From contig NZ_BMZT01000006.1 in assembly GCF_014652935.1 (NCBI RefSeq), positions 180,961 to 244,960 on the forward strand: 64,000 nucleotides of DNA, in the 5' to 3' direction. Origin of the DNA: Luteimonas padinae. Lineage in GTDB: Bacteria; Pseudomonadota; Gammaproteobacteria; Xanthomonadales; Xanthomonadaceae. Under the pieces are notes generated by a model, which was given only the letters and a program-made list of their open reading frames with translations, had not been told where the DNA came from and did not search any database. The first letter of the stretch is position 1; every line of letters starts with the position of its first letter. Shown here one piece after another: positions 10,699 to 18,833 of the stretch. The translations under genes were made by a program, and so were the position numbers.

Positions 10699-11625
10699 AT
10701 GGAAACCAAGGCCAACTACGTCCTCATCGGCGCCTTCACCCTGGCGGTGGCGGTGGCCATGCTGCTGTTCGGGCTGTGGATGGCGAAATACTCCAGCGAC
10801 CGCAGCTGGCAGGCCTACCACGTCGTCTTCAACGAACCGGTCACCGGCCTCACCGAAGGCGGCACGGTGCAGTACAACGGCATCGCCGTCGGCACCGTGG
10901 ACTCGCTGTCGCTGGCGCCGCAGGACCCGCGCCGCGTGGTGGCGCGCATCCGCGTCAGCGCCGACGTGCCGGTGAAGGTCGACACCCGCGCCAAGCTGTC
11001 GATGACCGGGCTGACCGGCAGCACCTTCATCCAGCTCACCGGCGGCAGCCCGGAGGCACCGCGGCTGACGGTGCGCGGCGACGAGGACATCCCGGTGATC
11101 CTGACCGAGGCCTCGGCGCTGCAGAACATCGCCGACACCGCCAACCGACTGGTGGCGCGGCTGGACGAAGTGCTGAGCGACGAGAACGTCGCGCGCATCG
11201 CGGCCACGCTGGAGAACATCGAAGGCATGACCGGCGCCGTGGCCGGCCAGCGCGAGGACCTGGCGGCGCTGATCGTCAACGCGCGCATGGCCAGCGAGAA
11301 GCTGGTAGAGGCGGCCGACACCTCCAACCGGGCGATGGAAGGCATCGACCGCGAGCTGGTGCAGAAGCTGCCCGGGATGGTGTCGCGCCTGGAATCCACG
11401 CTGGCACGGATCGACTCGGCGGCGGGCAACGCCGACGCGATCCTCGGCGAGAACCGCAACGCCATCAACAGCTTCGCCAACGACGGCCTGGCCCAGCTCG
11501 GCCCGACGCTGGCCGAACTGCGCTCGCTGGTGCGCGACCTGCGCAGGATCAGCGACCGCTTCGATGCCAATCCCGCGCGCTACCTGCTCGGCCGCGAGGC
11601 GCCGAAGGAGTTCGAACCCGAATGA
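10699..11625 (+). CDS. mlaD: MCE-domain protein MlaD
   Basis: 308 residues. One N-terminal membrane helix (about 9-30), then the MCE domain (about 39-117) with VQYNGIAVGTVDSL and GLTGSTFIQLTGG, then a long alpha-helical tail (about 150-290) longer than in E. coli MlaD (183 residues in total). The hexameric MCE ring binds phospholipid in the periplasm. The extended helical tail resembles longer MCE proteins such as those of Xanthomonas and mycobacteria and may reach further across the periplasm. Overlaps the next gene (ATGA). Confidence 0.92.
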   Translation: METKANYVLIGAFTLAVAVAMLLFGLWMAKYSSDRSWQAYHVVFNEPVTGLTEGGTVQYNGIAVGTVDSLSLAPQDPRRVVARIRVSADVPVKVDTRAKLSMTGLTGSTFIQLTGGSPEAPRLTVRGDEDIPVILTEASALQNIADTANRLVARLDEVLSDENVARIAATLENIEGMTGAVAGQREDLAALIVNARMASEKLVEAADTSNRAMEGIDRELVQKLPGMVSRLESTLARIDSAAGNADAILGENRNAINSFANDGLAQLGPTLAELRSLVRDLRRISDRFDANPARYLLGREAPKEFEPE

Positions 11626-12293
11626 AGCCGACCATCCGCCCGCCGGCCGCTCGCGTGCCGTCAATCCGCATCCTCCACCTCGCAGGCCTCCTGCTTCCGC
11701 TGATGCTCGGCGCCTGCTCGATCCTCGGCGCCGGCGACCGCGAACCCGGCACGATCTATTCGCCGGCACCGCGCCTGCAGGCCGACCCGGCGTGGCCACA
11801 GGTCGACTGGCAACTCGCGGTGAACCCGCCGTCGGCTCCGCGCACCGTCGACACGTTCCGCATCGCGGTACGGCCCGTACCGGGCGAGCTGCAGGTTTAC
11901 GCCGGCGCGAGCTGGGCGCGCGCGCCAACCGACATGGTGGAGGACGCGATCCTGCGCACGCTCGAAGACTCGGGCAAGGTGCCTGGCGTGGCCCGGCGCG
12001 GCAGCGGCGTCGCGCCCGACTACCGCCTGCTGCTGGACCTGCGTCGCTTCGAGGCCGACTACGCCGGCGGCGACCGTCCGCTCGCCACCATCGAACTGCA
12101 CGCCAAGCTGCTGCACGCGCGCGAACAGGGCATTGCCGCCTCGCGCACCTTCACCATCGCCGAGCCCGCGGCCGCCACCGACGTCGGCAGCGTGGCCGAG
12201 GCCTACACCCGCGCGCTGGAGACGCTCGGCCGCGACGTCGCCGGTTGGACGCTGCAGGCCGGCGAGGCCCACGCCGCCCGCCAGGCACCCTGA
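11622..12293 (+). CDS. ABC-type transport auxiliary lipoprotein (PqiC-like)
   Basis: 223 residues. Lipoprotein signal with lipobox LGAC (residues about 28-31), then an ABC-type transport auxiliary domain (PqiC/YmbA-like) with the typical segment VDTFRIAVRPVPGELQVYAGASWA. Such lipoproteins sit in the outer membrane and partner MCE transporters. The ATG overlaps the mlaD stop (ATGA at 11622-11625), so the four genes form one operon. No mlaC-like periplasmic carrier gene follows, so this lipoprotein is the only visible outer-membrane link in the system. Confidence 0.88.
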   Translation: MKPTIRPPAARVPSIRILHLAGLLLPLMLGACSILGAGDREPGTIYSPAPRLQADPAWPQVDWQLAVNPPSAPRTVDTFRIAVRPVPGELQVYAGASWARAPTDMVEDAILRTLEDSGKVPGVARRGSGVAPDYRLLLDLRRFEADYAGGDRPLATIELHAKLLHAREQGIAASRTFTIAEPAAATDVGSVAEAYTRALETLGRDVAGWTLQAGEAHAARQAP

Positions 12294-12318
12294 CATCCAG
12301 CAGCCGCAGGAGCAGCTG

Positions 12319-12385
12319 TGTAGGAACAGCTACAGCTGCGACCCGCCCCCACGATGATGCAGTCGCAGCTGTAGCTGCTCCTACA
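12319..12385. repeat. Intergenic inverted repeat (TGTAGGAGCAGCTACAGCTG type)
   Basis: Arms at 12319-12342 and 12362-12385 are inverted copies over 24 bases with one mismatch (A/G), separated by 19 bases. Sequences with this TGTAGGAGCAGCT core are abundant extragenic palindromes in Pseudomonas and Xanthomonadaceae. The shorter word TGTAGGAGCA recurs near the right end of this window at about 63921. It lies after the MCE operon and may also act as a transcript end. Confidence 0.7.
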
Positions 12386-12467
12386 TGCAGGGACGCTTGG
12401 CCGGGGCGGTTTGCCGCACGCGGCCACACCCGCGACAATCCGTACTTTGCCGAATGGGCCCGCCCGC

Positions 12468-14129
12468 ATGAATCCGCAAGCCGACCCCAACGCCACCATC
12501 GAGATCCCCGAGCCCGAGCGCGACGTGATGGAGTACGACGTCGTCACCGTCGGCGCCGGCCCGGCGGGCCTCGCCTTCGCGATCCGGCTGAAGCAGATGA
12601 ACCCTGACATCTCGGTCTGCGTGATCGAGAAGTCGAGCACCATCGGCGCCCACATCCTGTCCGGCGCGGTGATCGAACCCGGGCCGCTCGACGCCCTGCT
12701 GCCCGGCTGGCGCGACAACCCGCCCCCGGTCTGCGTGCCCACCACCGAAGACGAGCTCTGGTACCTGACGAAGGACGGCGGCCGGAAATTCCCGGTCGTC
12801 CCGCCGGGCATGCGCAACCACGGCAACTTCATCGTCAGCCTGGGCGCGATGTGCGCCTGGCTGGCGCCGCAGGCGGAGGCGCTGGGCGTCGAGATCTACC
12901 CCGGCTTCGCCGCCGCGCAGACCCTGCATGCCGACGACGGCACCGTCATCGGCGTGCGCATCGGCGACATGGGCGTGGCCCGCGACGGCTCGGAGAAGCC
13001 CGGCTACACCGCCGGCATCGACATCCACGCGAAAGTGACCGTGCTGGCCGAAGGCGCGCGCGGGCATCTCACCAAGCGCCTGGTGAAGCGCTTCGACCTC
13101 GACGCCGGCAGCGACCCGCAGGCGTATTCGATCGGCATCAAGGAGCTGTGGCAGCTGCCCGCCGGCCGCGCCACGCCCGGAAAGATCGTGCACTCGCTGG
13201 GCTGGCCGGCCGACCCGTCCACCTACGGCGGCAGCTTCCTCTACCACTTGGAGAACGACCAGGTGGCACTGGGCTACGTCAGCGGCCTGGACTACAAGGA
13301 TCCGGAATTCCGGCCCTGGGAAGCCTTCCAGCAGTGGAAGAACCATCCCACGGTGAAGCCGCTGCTCGAGGGCGGCAGCATCCTGTCGGCCGGCGCGCGC
13401 GCCATCGTCACCGGCGGCTGGCAGTCGCTGCCGAAGGTGGAGATGCCCGGCGCGCTGCTGATCGGCGACACCGCGGGCCTGCTCAACGTGCCCAAGATCA
13501 AGGGCACCCACCAGGCGATCCGCAGCGGCATGCTCGCCGCCGAGCACCTGGCCGGAAGTGCGCTCGCGCCGGAAGGCTTCGACGCGAAGCTGCGCGACTC
13601 CGACGCCATGCGCGAGCTGCGCGCGGTGCGCAACGTCAAGCCCGGCTTCAAGAAGGGGTTGTGGTTCGGCCTGGCCAACGCCGCGCTGGAAACCGCGCTG
13701 GGCGGCCGCACGCCGTGGACGATGAAGGTCACGCCGGACTGGTCCTCGCTGGAAAAGCTGGGCGAATACGACTCGCCCGATCGCGGCTGGGGCCCGCGCG
13801 AACTCGCCCCGCGCGACCGCCTGGCCGGCGTGTACTTCGCCGCCACCGAGCACGACGAGGACCAGCCCGTGCACCTGCTGGTGCACGACACCGAGGTCTG
13901 CGTGACCCGCTGCGCCGAGGAGTACGGCAACCCCTGCACGCGCTTCTGCCCGGCCGGCGTCTACGAGATCGTGGACGACCCCGACGGCCCCGCCGGCACC
14001 GGCAAGCGGCTGCAGATCAACTCGGCCAACTGCGTGCACTGCAAGACCTGCGACATCAAGGATCCGTACGAGATCATCACCTGGGTGACGCCGGAGGGCG
14101 GCGCCGGGCCGAACTACCAGAACATGTAA
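12468..14129 (+). CDS. Electron transfer flavoprotein-ubiquinone oxidoreductase
   Basis: 553 residues. Inner-membrane-associated enzyme passing electrons from reduced ETF to ubiquinone during fatty-acid and amino-acid oxidation. FAD-binding GAGPAGLAFAIRL near the N-terminus (residues about 24-36), a ubiquinone/FAD domain, and a C-terminal 4Fe-4S cluster site: CTRFCPAGVYE followed by NCVHCKTCDIKDP supplies the four ligand cysteines. The start MNPQADPN at 12468 is chosen over 12411 because upstream codons encode unrelated sequence. It is followed by etfB and etfA, its substrate protein. Confidence 0.95.
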   Translation: MNPQADPNATIEIPEPERDVMEYDVVTVGAGPAGLAFAIRLKQMNPDISVCVIEKSSTIGAHILSGAVIEPGPLDALLPGWRDNPPPVCVPTTEDELWYLTKDGGRKFPVVPPGMRNHGNFIVSLGAMCAWLAPQAEALGVEIYPGFAAAQTLHADDGTVIGVRIGDMGVARDGSEKPGYTAGIDIHAKVTVLAEGARGHLTKRLVKRFDLDAGSDPQAYSIGIKELWQLPAGRATPGKIVHSLGWPADPSTYGGSFLYHLENDQVALGYVSGLDYKDPEFRPWEAFQQWKNHPTVKPLLEGGSILSAGARAIVTGGWQSLPKVEMPGALLIGDTAGLLNVPKIKGTHQAIRSGMLAAEHLAGSALAPEGFDAKLRDSDAMRELRAVRNVKPGFKKGLWFGLANAALETALGGRTPWTMKVTPDWSSLEKLGEYDSPDRGWGPRELAPRDRLAGVYFAATEHDEDQPVHLLVHDTEVCVTRCAEEYGNPCTRFCPAGVYEIVDDPDGPAGTGKRLQINSANCVHCKTCDIKDPYEIITWVTPEGGAGPNYQNM

Positions 14130-14626
14130 AATCACGGGTTTCCGATCTCCCCCAAGGACGCACCGCAACGATGAAGATCCTCGTCGGCTACAAGCGAGTG
14201 GTGGACTACAACGTCCGCATCCAGGTCAAGCCGGACGGCTCCGGCGTGGTCACCGAGGGCGTGAAGCTCTCGGCCAACCCCTTCGACGAAATCGCGCTGG
14301 AAGAGGCCCTGCGCCTGCGCGACAAGGGCATCGCCACCGAGGTCGTGGTCGCCACGATCGCGCCGGCCGACGCCCAGGCGCACCTGCGCAATGGCCTGGC
14401 GATGGGCGCCAACCGCGCCATCCATGTCGTCACCGACGCCGGCCAGGAGGTCCAGCCGCTGGCCGCCGCGCGCGCGCTGCTGAAGCTGGTCGAGAAGGAA
14501 TCGCCGGACCTGGTGATCCTCGGCAAGCAGGCCATCGACGACGACGCCAACCAGACCGGCCAGATGCTGGCCACGATCTGGGGTCGCCCGCAGGCAACCT
14601 TCGCCTCGAAGCTGGACGTCGCCGAC
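14127..14626 (+). repeat. Intact copy of the segment duplicated at 34409-34908
   Basis: This leader plus 5' etfB segment reappears at 34409-34908. The 44 bases before the start codons align without gaps (about 32 identical), and the first 444 coding bases differ at 19 positions by my count. Copy 2 leaves etfB at the shared word TCGCCGAC (14619-14626 here; 15797-15804 in etfA) and continues as etfA. Confidence 0.9.
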
Positions 14627-14923
14627 GGCAAGGCCACGGTGACCCGCGAGGTCGATGCCGGCCTCGAGACCCTCGAGGTCGACCTGCCCGCCGTGGTCAC
14701 CACCGACCTGCGCCTTAACGAGCCGCGCTTCATCAAGCTGCCCGACATCATGAAGGCCAAGTCCAAGCCGATGGAGTCCATCGCCTGGGCCGACCTGGGC
14801 GTCGAGGCCGGGGCCGGGCTCAAGACCACGCACCACGCCGCGCCGGCCAAGCGCAGCAAGGGCGTGATGGTGAAGGACGCGGCCGAGCTCGTGGCCGCAC
14901 TCAAGGACAAGGGGCTGCTCTGA
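14171..14923 (+). CDS. etfB: Electron transfer flavoprotein beta subunit
   Basis: 250 residues. Binds AMP and with EtfA forms the soluble ETF that collects electrons from acyl-CoA dehydrogenases. N-terminus [17 protein letters not shown] and the ETF-beta signature [19 protein letters not shown] (residues about 179-197) are intact. AAGGA precedes the start by 12 bases and a TAAAAT -10-like word lies at 14127-14132. The end overlaps etfA by one base (TGATG). A truncated second copy of this gene lies 20 kb downstream. Confidence 0.96.
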   Translation: MKILVGYKRVVDYNVRIQVKPDGSGVVTEGVKLSANPFDEIALEEALRLRDKGIATEVVVATIAPADAQAHLRNGLAMGANRAIHVVTDAGQEVQPLAAARALLKLVEKESPDLVILGKQAIDDDANQTGQMLATIWGRPQATFASKLDVADGKATVTREVDAGLETLEVDLPAVVTTDLRLNEPRFIKLPDIMKAKSKPMESIAWADLGVEAGAGLKTTHHAAPAKRSKGVMVKDAAELVAALKDKGLL

Positions 14924-15861
14924 TGGCCAAGGTACTGATCGTCGCCGAACACCTGGACGGCAAGCTCAACGGCTCCACCGCCAAGTGCGTCACCGCCGCG
15001 CAGGCGCTGTCGCCCGAGGCCATCGACGTGGTGGTGTTGGCCGCCGACCCGGCCGCCGTGGCCGCCGAAGCCGCGCAGATCGCCGGCGTCGCGCGCGTGC
15101 TCACCGTCGCCAACGACGCCAACGCCAACGCCATCGCCCAGGTGCTGGCGCCGCAGGTCGCGAAGCTGGCCGCGGGCTACAGCCACGTCTTCGGCCCCAG
15201 CTCGACCTTCGGCAAGGACCTGATGCCCTGCGTGGCCGCGCTGCTCGGCGTGCCGCAGGTGTCGGACCTGATGAGCGTGGAAGGCGAGTACACCTTCAAG
15301 CGCCCGATCTACGCCGGCAACGCCATCGTCACCGTCGAGGCGCCGGCCGGCCAGACCGTGGTCGCCACCGTGCGCACCGCGTCGTGGAAGGAAGCCGGGA
15401 CCGGCGGCAGCGCCAGCATCGAGGCCGCCAGCGTCGACGCCGCCCTGCCCACGCACACCCGCTTCGTCGGCCTGGCCGCCGGCAGCTCCGACCGCCCCGA
15501 CCTGCAGGGCGCGAAGCGCGTCGTGTCCGGCGGCCGCGGCGTGGGCTCGGCCGAGAACTTCGAGGTGATCTACAAGTTCGCCGACAGGCTGGGCGCCGCC
15601 GTGGGCGCCTCGCGCGCCGCCGTCGACGCCGGCTACTGCCCGAACGAGATGCAGGTGGGCCAGACAGGCAAGATCATCGCGCCGGAGCTGTATGTCGCCA
15701 TCGGCATCAGCGGTGCCATCCAGCACCTCACCGGCATCAAGGACGCCGGCACCATCGTCGCCATCAACAAGGACGCCGACGCGCCGATCTTCGGGATCGC
15801 CGACATCGGCCTGGTGGGCGACCTGTTCCAGGTGCTGCCGGAGCTGGAAGCGGCGCTTTGA
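14923..15861 (+). CDS. etfA: Electron transfer flavoprotein alpha subunit
   Basis: 312 residues. N-terminal ETF domain and C-terminal FAD-binding domain with [18 protein letters not shown] and [20 protein letters not shown] (alpha-subunit signature). Intact. In Xanthomonas etfA marks one border of the LPS locus and that holds here: the next gene is a glycosyltransferase that overlaps the etfA stop. The last 17 or so codons recur in the scar at 34901-34956. Confidence 0.96.
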   Translation: MAKVLIVAEHLDGKLNGSTAKCVTAAQALSPEAIDVVVLAADPAAVAAEAAQIAGVARVLTVANDANANAIAQVLAPQVAKLAAGYSHVFGPSSTFGKDLMPCVAALLGVPQVSDLMSVEGEYTFKRPIYAGNAIVTVEAPAGQTVVATVRTASWKEAGTGGSASIEAASVDAALPTHTRFVGLAAGSSDRPDLQGAKRVVSGGRGVGSAENFEVIYKFADRLGAAVGASRAAVDAGYCPNEMQVGQTGKIIAPELYVAIGISGAIQHLTGIKDAGTIVAINKDADAPIFGIADIGLVGDLFQVLPELEAAL

Positions 15862-17024
15862 GCGAAGCCCCGCACGCCGTGCCCGGCATCGGCCGGGTCG
15901 TGCTGTGGGGCACCTGCGATACCGGCAAGCCACGCGTGCGCATCCTCCTCGAGGGGCTGCGCGCGCAGGGTGTCGAGGTCATGGAAATCCGCGCCGACCC
16001 CTGGCGCGGGATCGAGGACAAGAGCCAGGTCCGGGGCATCGGACGCTGGCTCGGCCTCCTCGCCAGGGTCGCCATCGCCTATCCCAGGCTGGCATGGGCC
16101 TACCTGCGTGCCCCCGCGCACGACTGGGTCCTGCTCGGCTATCCGGCGATCCCGGACATCTTCGTCATCCGCCTGCTGGCGTGGCTGCGCGGCTCGCGCA
16201 TCGCCATGGACTGGTTCCTGTCCGCCTACGACACGATCGTGCTGGATCGGTGCCTGGTCCCGAGACGCCATCCGCTGGCCTGGCTCGTGTACGCGGCGGA
16301 ATGGCTGGCGGTGCGCCTTGCCGATGCGCCCTTCATGGACACCGCCGCGCATGCGCGGCGCATGGAATCGGTGTTCGGGCTCGCCCACGGGCGCTGCGGC
16401 GACGTGCCGGTCGGCGTCGAGAGCGCCGCGTTCGATCCACGCGCCGCCCGCCCCGGTCCCGGACGCCAGGCCGATGCGCCCACGCGCGTGCTGTTCTACG
16501 GCCAGTTCATCCCCCTGCATGGCAGCGGGACGATCATCGGGGCGGCCCGCCTGCTGCGCGACGCCAAGGTGGACTGGCACATCGTCGGCCGCGGCCAGGA
16601 GGCGCCGCGCATCCGCGCGATGGTCGACGAGCAACCCCTGCCACGCCTGCGCTGGGACGACTGGGTGCCCTATGCCGGGCTGGTCGATGCGATCTCGGCG
16701 GCCGACATCTGCCTGGGCATCTTCGGCACCTCTGACAAGGCCGCCAGCGTGGTTCCCAACAAGGTCTACCAGGTGCTGGCCGCCGGCAAACCCCTGGTGA
16801 CGCGCGACTCGCCGGCCATGCGCGACCTGCTGGGCGACGGGCTCGACGACGTCGCGCTCGTGCCGGCCGGCGACGCCGCGGCGCTCGCACGCGCGATCCT
16901 GGCATGGAGCGCCGGCCCGCCCCGACCCGACCCGCGCCGCGCCGCGATCATCGCGTCAATCCGGCCCGCCGCCGTCGGCGCACGCCTCATCGACCTCCTC
17001 GGTTCGCGCCGGGCAAGCAAGTAG
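15858..17024 (+). CDS. Glycosyltransferase family 4 protein
   Basis: About 388 residues if started at the TTG that overlaps the etfA stop (TTGA, 15858-15861); a later GTG is possible. Two Rossmann-like halves. The C-terminal donor half has [32 protein letters not shown] and the nucleotide-sugar end [19 protein letters not shown], typical of retaining GT-B enzymes (GT4). No signal peptide; presumably acts at the cytoplasmic face on a lipid-linked glycan. First gene of LPS cluster 1, so probably read through from etfBA. Confidence 0.82.
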   Translation: MSEAPHAVPGIGRVVLWGTCDTGKPRVRILLEGLRAQGVEVMEIRADPWRGIEDKSQVRGIGRWLGLLARVAIAYPRLAWAYLRAPAHDWVLLGYPAIPDIFVIRLLAWLRGSRIAMDWFLSAYDTIVLDRCLVPRRHPLAWLVYAAEWLAVRLADAPFMDTAAHARRMESVFGLAHGRCGDVPVGVESAAFDPRAARPGPGRQADAPTRVLFYGQFIPLHGSGTIIGAARLLRDAKVDWHIVGRGQEAPRIRAMVDEQPLPRLRWDDWVPYAGLVDAISAADICLGIFGTSDKAASVVPNKVYQVLAAGKPLVTRDSPAMRDLLGDGLDDVALVPAGDAAALARAILAWSAGPPRPDPRRAAIIASIRPAAVGARLIDLLGSRRASK

Positions 17025-17051
17025 ACTGGCGCGCTGGCGGCCCATCACTGG

Positions 17052-17858
17052 ATGCGATCGATGAAGACGTATGGAATCCTCGGCCCCGCGGCACCCGAAG
17101 CAGGCTGGGTGCCGGCGCCCCGCTACCTGCTGCGCCGGGCAAGGATCCTGCGCCGGCTCGAAGGGCTCGCGCCCACGGAAGCACTCGAGATCGGCTGCGG
17201 CGCCGGCGTCCTCTTGCACGAACTGACCGCCCGGGGCTTCCGCTGCACCGCGCTCGAGAGTTCCCCCGACGCACGCCGCCTGGCGGGGCAGCTGGCCGCC
17301 GACGCGGGCATCGACATCCGCTTCACCGAGGCCCCCGGGGCCGACTGGACCGGGCGCTTCCCGCTGCTGATGGCCTTCGAGGTGCTCGAGCACATCGAGC
17401 ACGACCGCGAGGCGCTGCTGGCATGGCGGTCCTGGATGCCGGCCGGCGGCACCCTGCTGCTGTCGGTGCCGGCGCACATGTCGAAGTGGAACCCGTCCGA
17501 CGTCTGGGCCGGCCACTTCCGACGCTATGAACGCGCGCAGCTTGCGGCCCTGCTGCGCGAGTCCGGCTTCGAGCCGGAAGCCATCGAGTGCTACGGCTTC
17601 CCGCTGGCCACGGTCTCCGAGAAGCTCACCGCGGGACGCTACGCGCGCGCCAGCAAGCCCGGCGACGACGCCACCGTCGAGGGCAAGCAGGCCAATTCGC
17701 ACCGCAGCGGCATCGATCGCGGCCACGTGATGAAGTGGTTCCCGCTGATCAACAATCCGCTGGGCAAGGCCGCGATCGGCATGGCGGAGCTTGCGCAGCG
17801 CCCGTTCCTGTCCACTGAACTCGGCAACGGCTACCTGGTGAAGGCAACGGCGCGATGA
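17052..17858 (+). CDS. Class I SAM-dependent methyltransferase
   Basis: 268 residues (start 17052; ATG at 17061 is equally possible). SAM-binding motif I ALEIGCGAGVLLHEL at about residues 44-58, acidic motif II TALESSPDARRL, and MAFEVLEHIEHD for motif IV. A conserved-looking C-terminal tail contains KQANSHRSGIDR. Likely modifies a sugar or lipid intermediate of the LPS cluster; the target atom cannot be read from sequence. Its stop overlaps the next gene (ATGA), implying co-expression with the flippase-like protein. Confidence 0.8.
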   Translation: MRSMKTYGILGPAAPEAGWVPAPRYLLRRARILRRLEGLAPTEALEIGCGAGVLLHELTARGFRCTALESSPDARRLAGQLAADAGIDIRFTEAPGADWTGRFPLLMAFEVLEHIEHDREALLAWRSWMPAGGTLLLSVPAHMSKWNPSDVWAGHFRRYERAQLAALLRESGFEPEAIECYGFPLATVSEKLTAGRYARASKPGDDATVEGKQANSHRSGIDRGHVMKWFPLINNPLGKAAIGMAELAQRPFLSTELGNGYLVKATAR

Positions 17859-18826
17859 AGCAGGCGCTCCGCCTGCTGGGGATCGCGATCGCGATCGCCG
17901 CCGGCGTCTACTTCGTCCGCCACGCGATCGGTGCCTTCGGAGCGCTGCAGGCATCCAGCCTCTCCCCGGGGCGCCTCCTCGGCGCGCTCGTCGTGATGCT
18001 GCCGGCCTACCTCGTGGCGGTCCCGCTGGCATCGGTCATGTGGGGCGCGCTGCTCAGGGCCATGGGCGTGTTACTCCCGCCGGCGCGGGCGTATGCGATC
18101 GTCGCGGTCACCCAGTTCGCCAAATATCTTCCCGGCAACGTGGCCCACCACGTGGGGCGCGTCGTGGTCGCCCGGCCCTTTGGCGGTGACGTGGCGCGGC
18201 TGTCGTTGTCGCTCGTCTATGAAAACCTGCTCACTGCGCTCGCGGCTGCGCACCTGACCGCGCTGCTGGTGGTGCTGCGGCCCGTGCCCGCGCTCGAACC
18301 CTACCTGCCGACGGCGTGGCGTCCGTGGCTGCTGCTCGCGATCACCCTGGGCGCCGCGGCCGGCTTCCTGATGCTCGGACTGCTCGTGGCCAAGGTGCAA
18401 CAGTGGCGCGGCGCTCCGGAGGGACCTAAGGCGGCGGTGCGTCCACCCGGGCCGGCGACGCTGCTTGGCGCCTATGCGGTCGCGGTGACGAGCTTTCTGG
18501 TGGTGGGCCTCGGGTTCACGGCGATGGCACCGGTGGTTTCACCGGGCGTCGGGTTTCCGTATCTCAGCCTCTGCGGTGCCTTCGCAGCCGCCTGGGTGAT
18601 CGGACTGCTGGTGCCCGGCGCCCCGGCAGGGCTGGGCATCCGCGAAGGCGTGCTGCTGGTGCTGCTTGGGGAGACGATGGCCACGGGAGACGCTGTCATG
18701 GTCATCGCGATCCTGCGCGTGGCCACCACCCTTGGCGACCTGATCCACTTCCTGGCGGGGAGCGCGATGATGCGGCGTGGACGCGGGCCCGGGAGCGGGC
18801 GCGACGGCCCGCTCCCGCTGCGCTAG
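17855..18826 (+). CDS. Lysylphosphatidylglycerol synthase/AglD-like flippase-domain membrane protein
   Basis: 323 residues with about eight hydrophobic segments. Features such as FAKYLPGNVAHHVGR and a late GLGIREGVLLVLLGE are those of the UPF0104/AglD family, to which the membrane half of MprF also belongs. Members are found in glycan clusters and are suspected of moving or sensing lipid-linked intermediates; no activity is proven. Translationally coupled to the methyltransferase before it. Converges with the protease gene, seven bases away. Confidence 0.75.
   Translation: MKQALRLLGIAIAIAAGVYFVRHAIGAFGALQASSLSPGRLLGALVVMLPAYLVAVPLASVMWGALLRAMGVLLPPARAYAIVAVTQFAKYLPGNVAHHVGRVVVARPFGGDVARLSLSLVYENLLTALAAAHLTALLVVLRPVPALEPYLPTAWRPWLLLAITLGAAAGFLMLGLLVAKVQQWRGAPEGPKAAVRPPGPATLLGAYAVAVTSFLVVGLGFTAMAPVVSPGVGFPYLSLCGAFAAAWVIGLLVPGAPAGLGIREGVLLVLLGETMATGDAVMVIAILRVATTLGDLIHFLAGSAMMRRGRGPGSGRDGPLPLR
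18791..18816. terminator. Strong hairpin at convergent gene ends
   Basis: GGGAGCGGGC (18791-18800) pairs perfectly with GCCCGCTCCC (18807-18816) around a 6-base loop. It lies inside the last codons of the flippase-like gene, just before the convergent protease gene end. No T-run follows on either strand, so it may only slow or protect transcripts. Confidence 0.4.
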
Positions 18827-18833
18827 CCATGTT

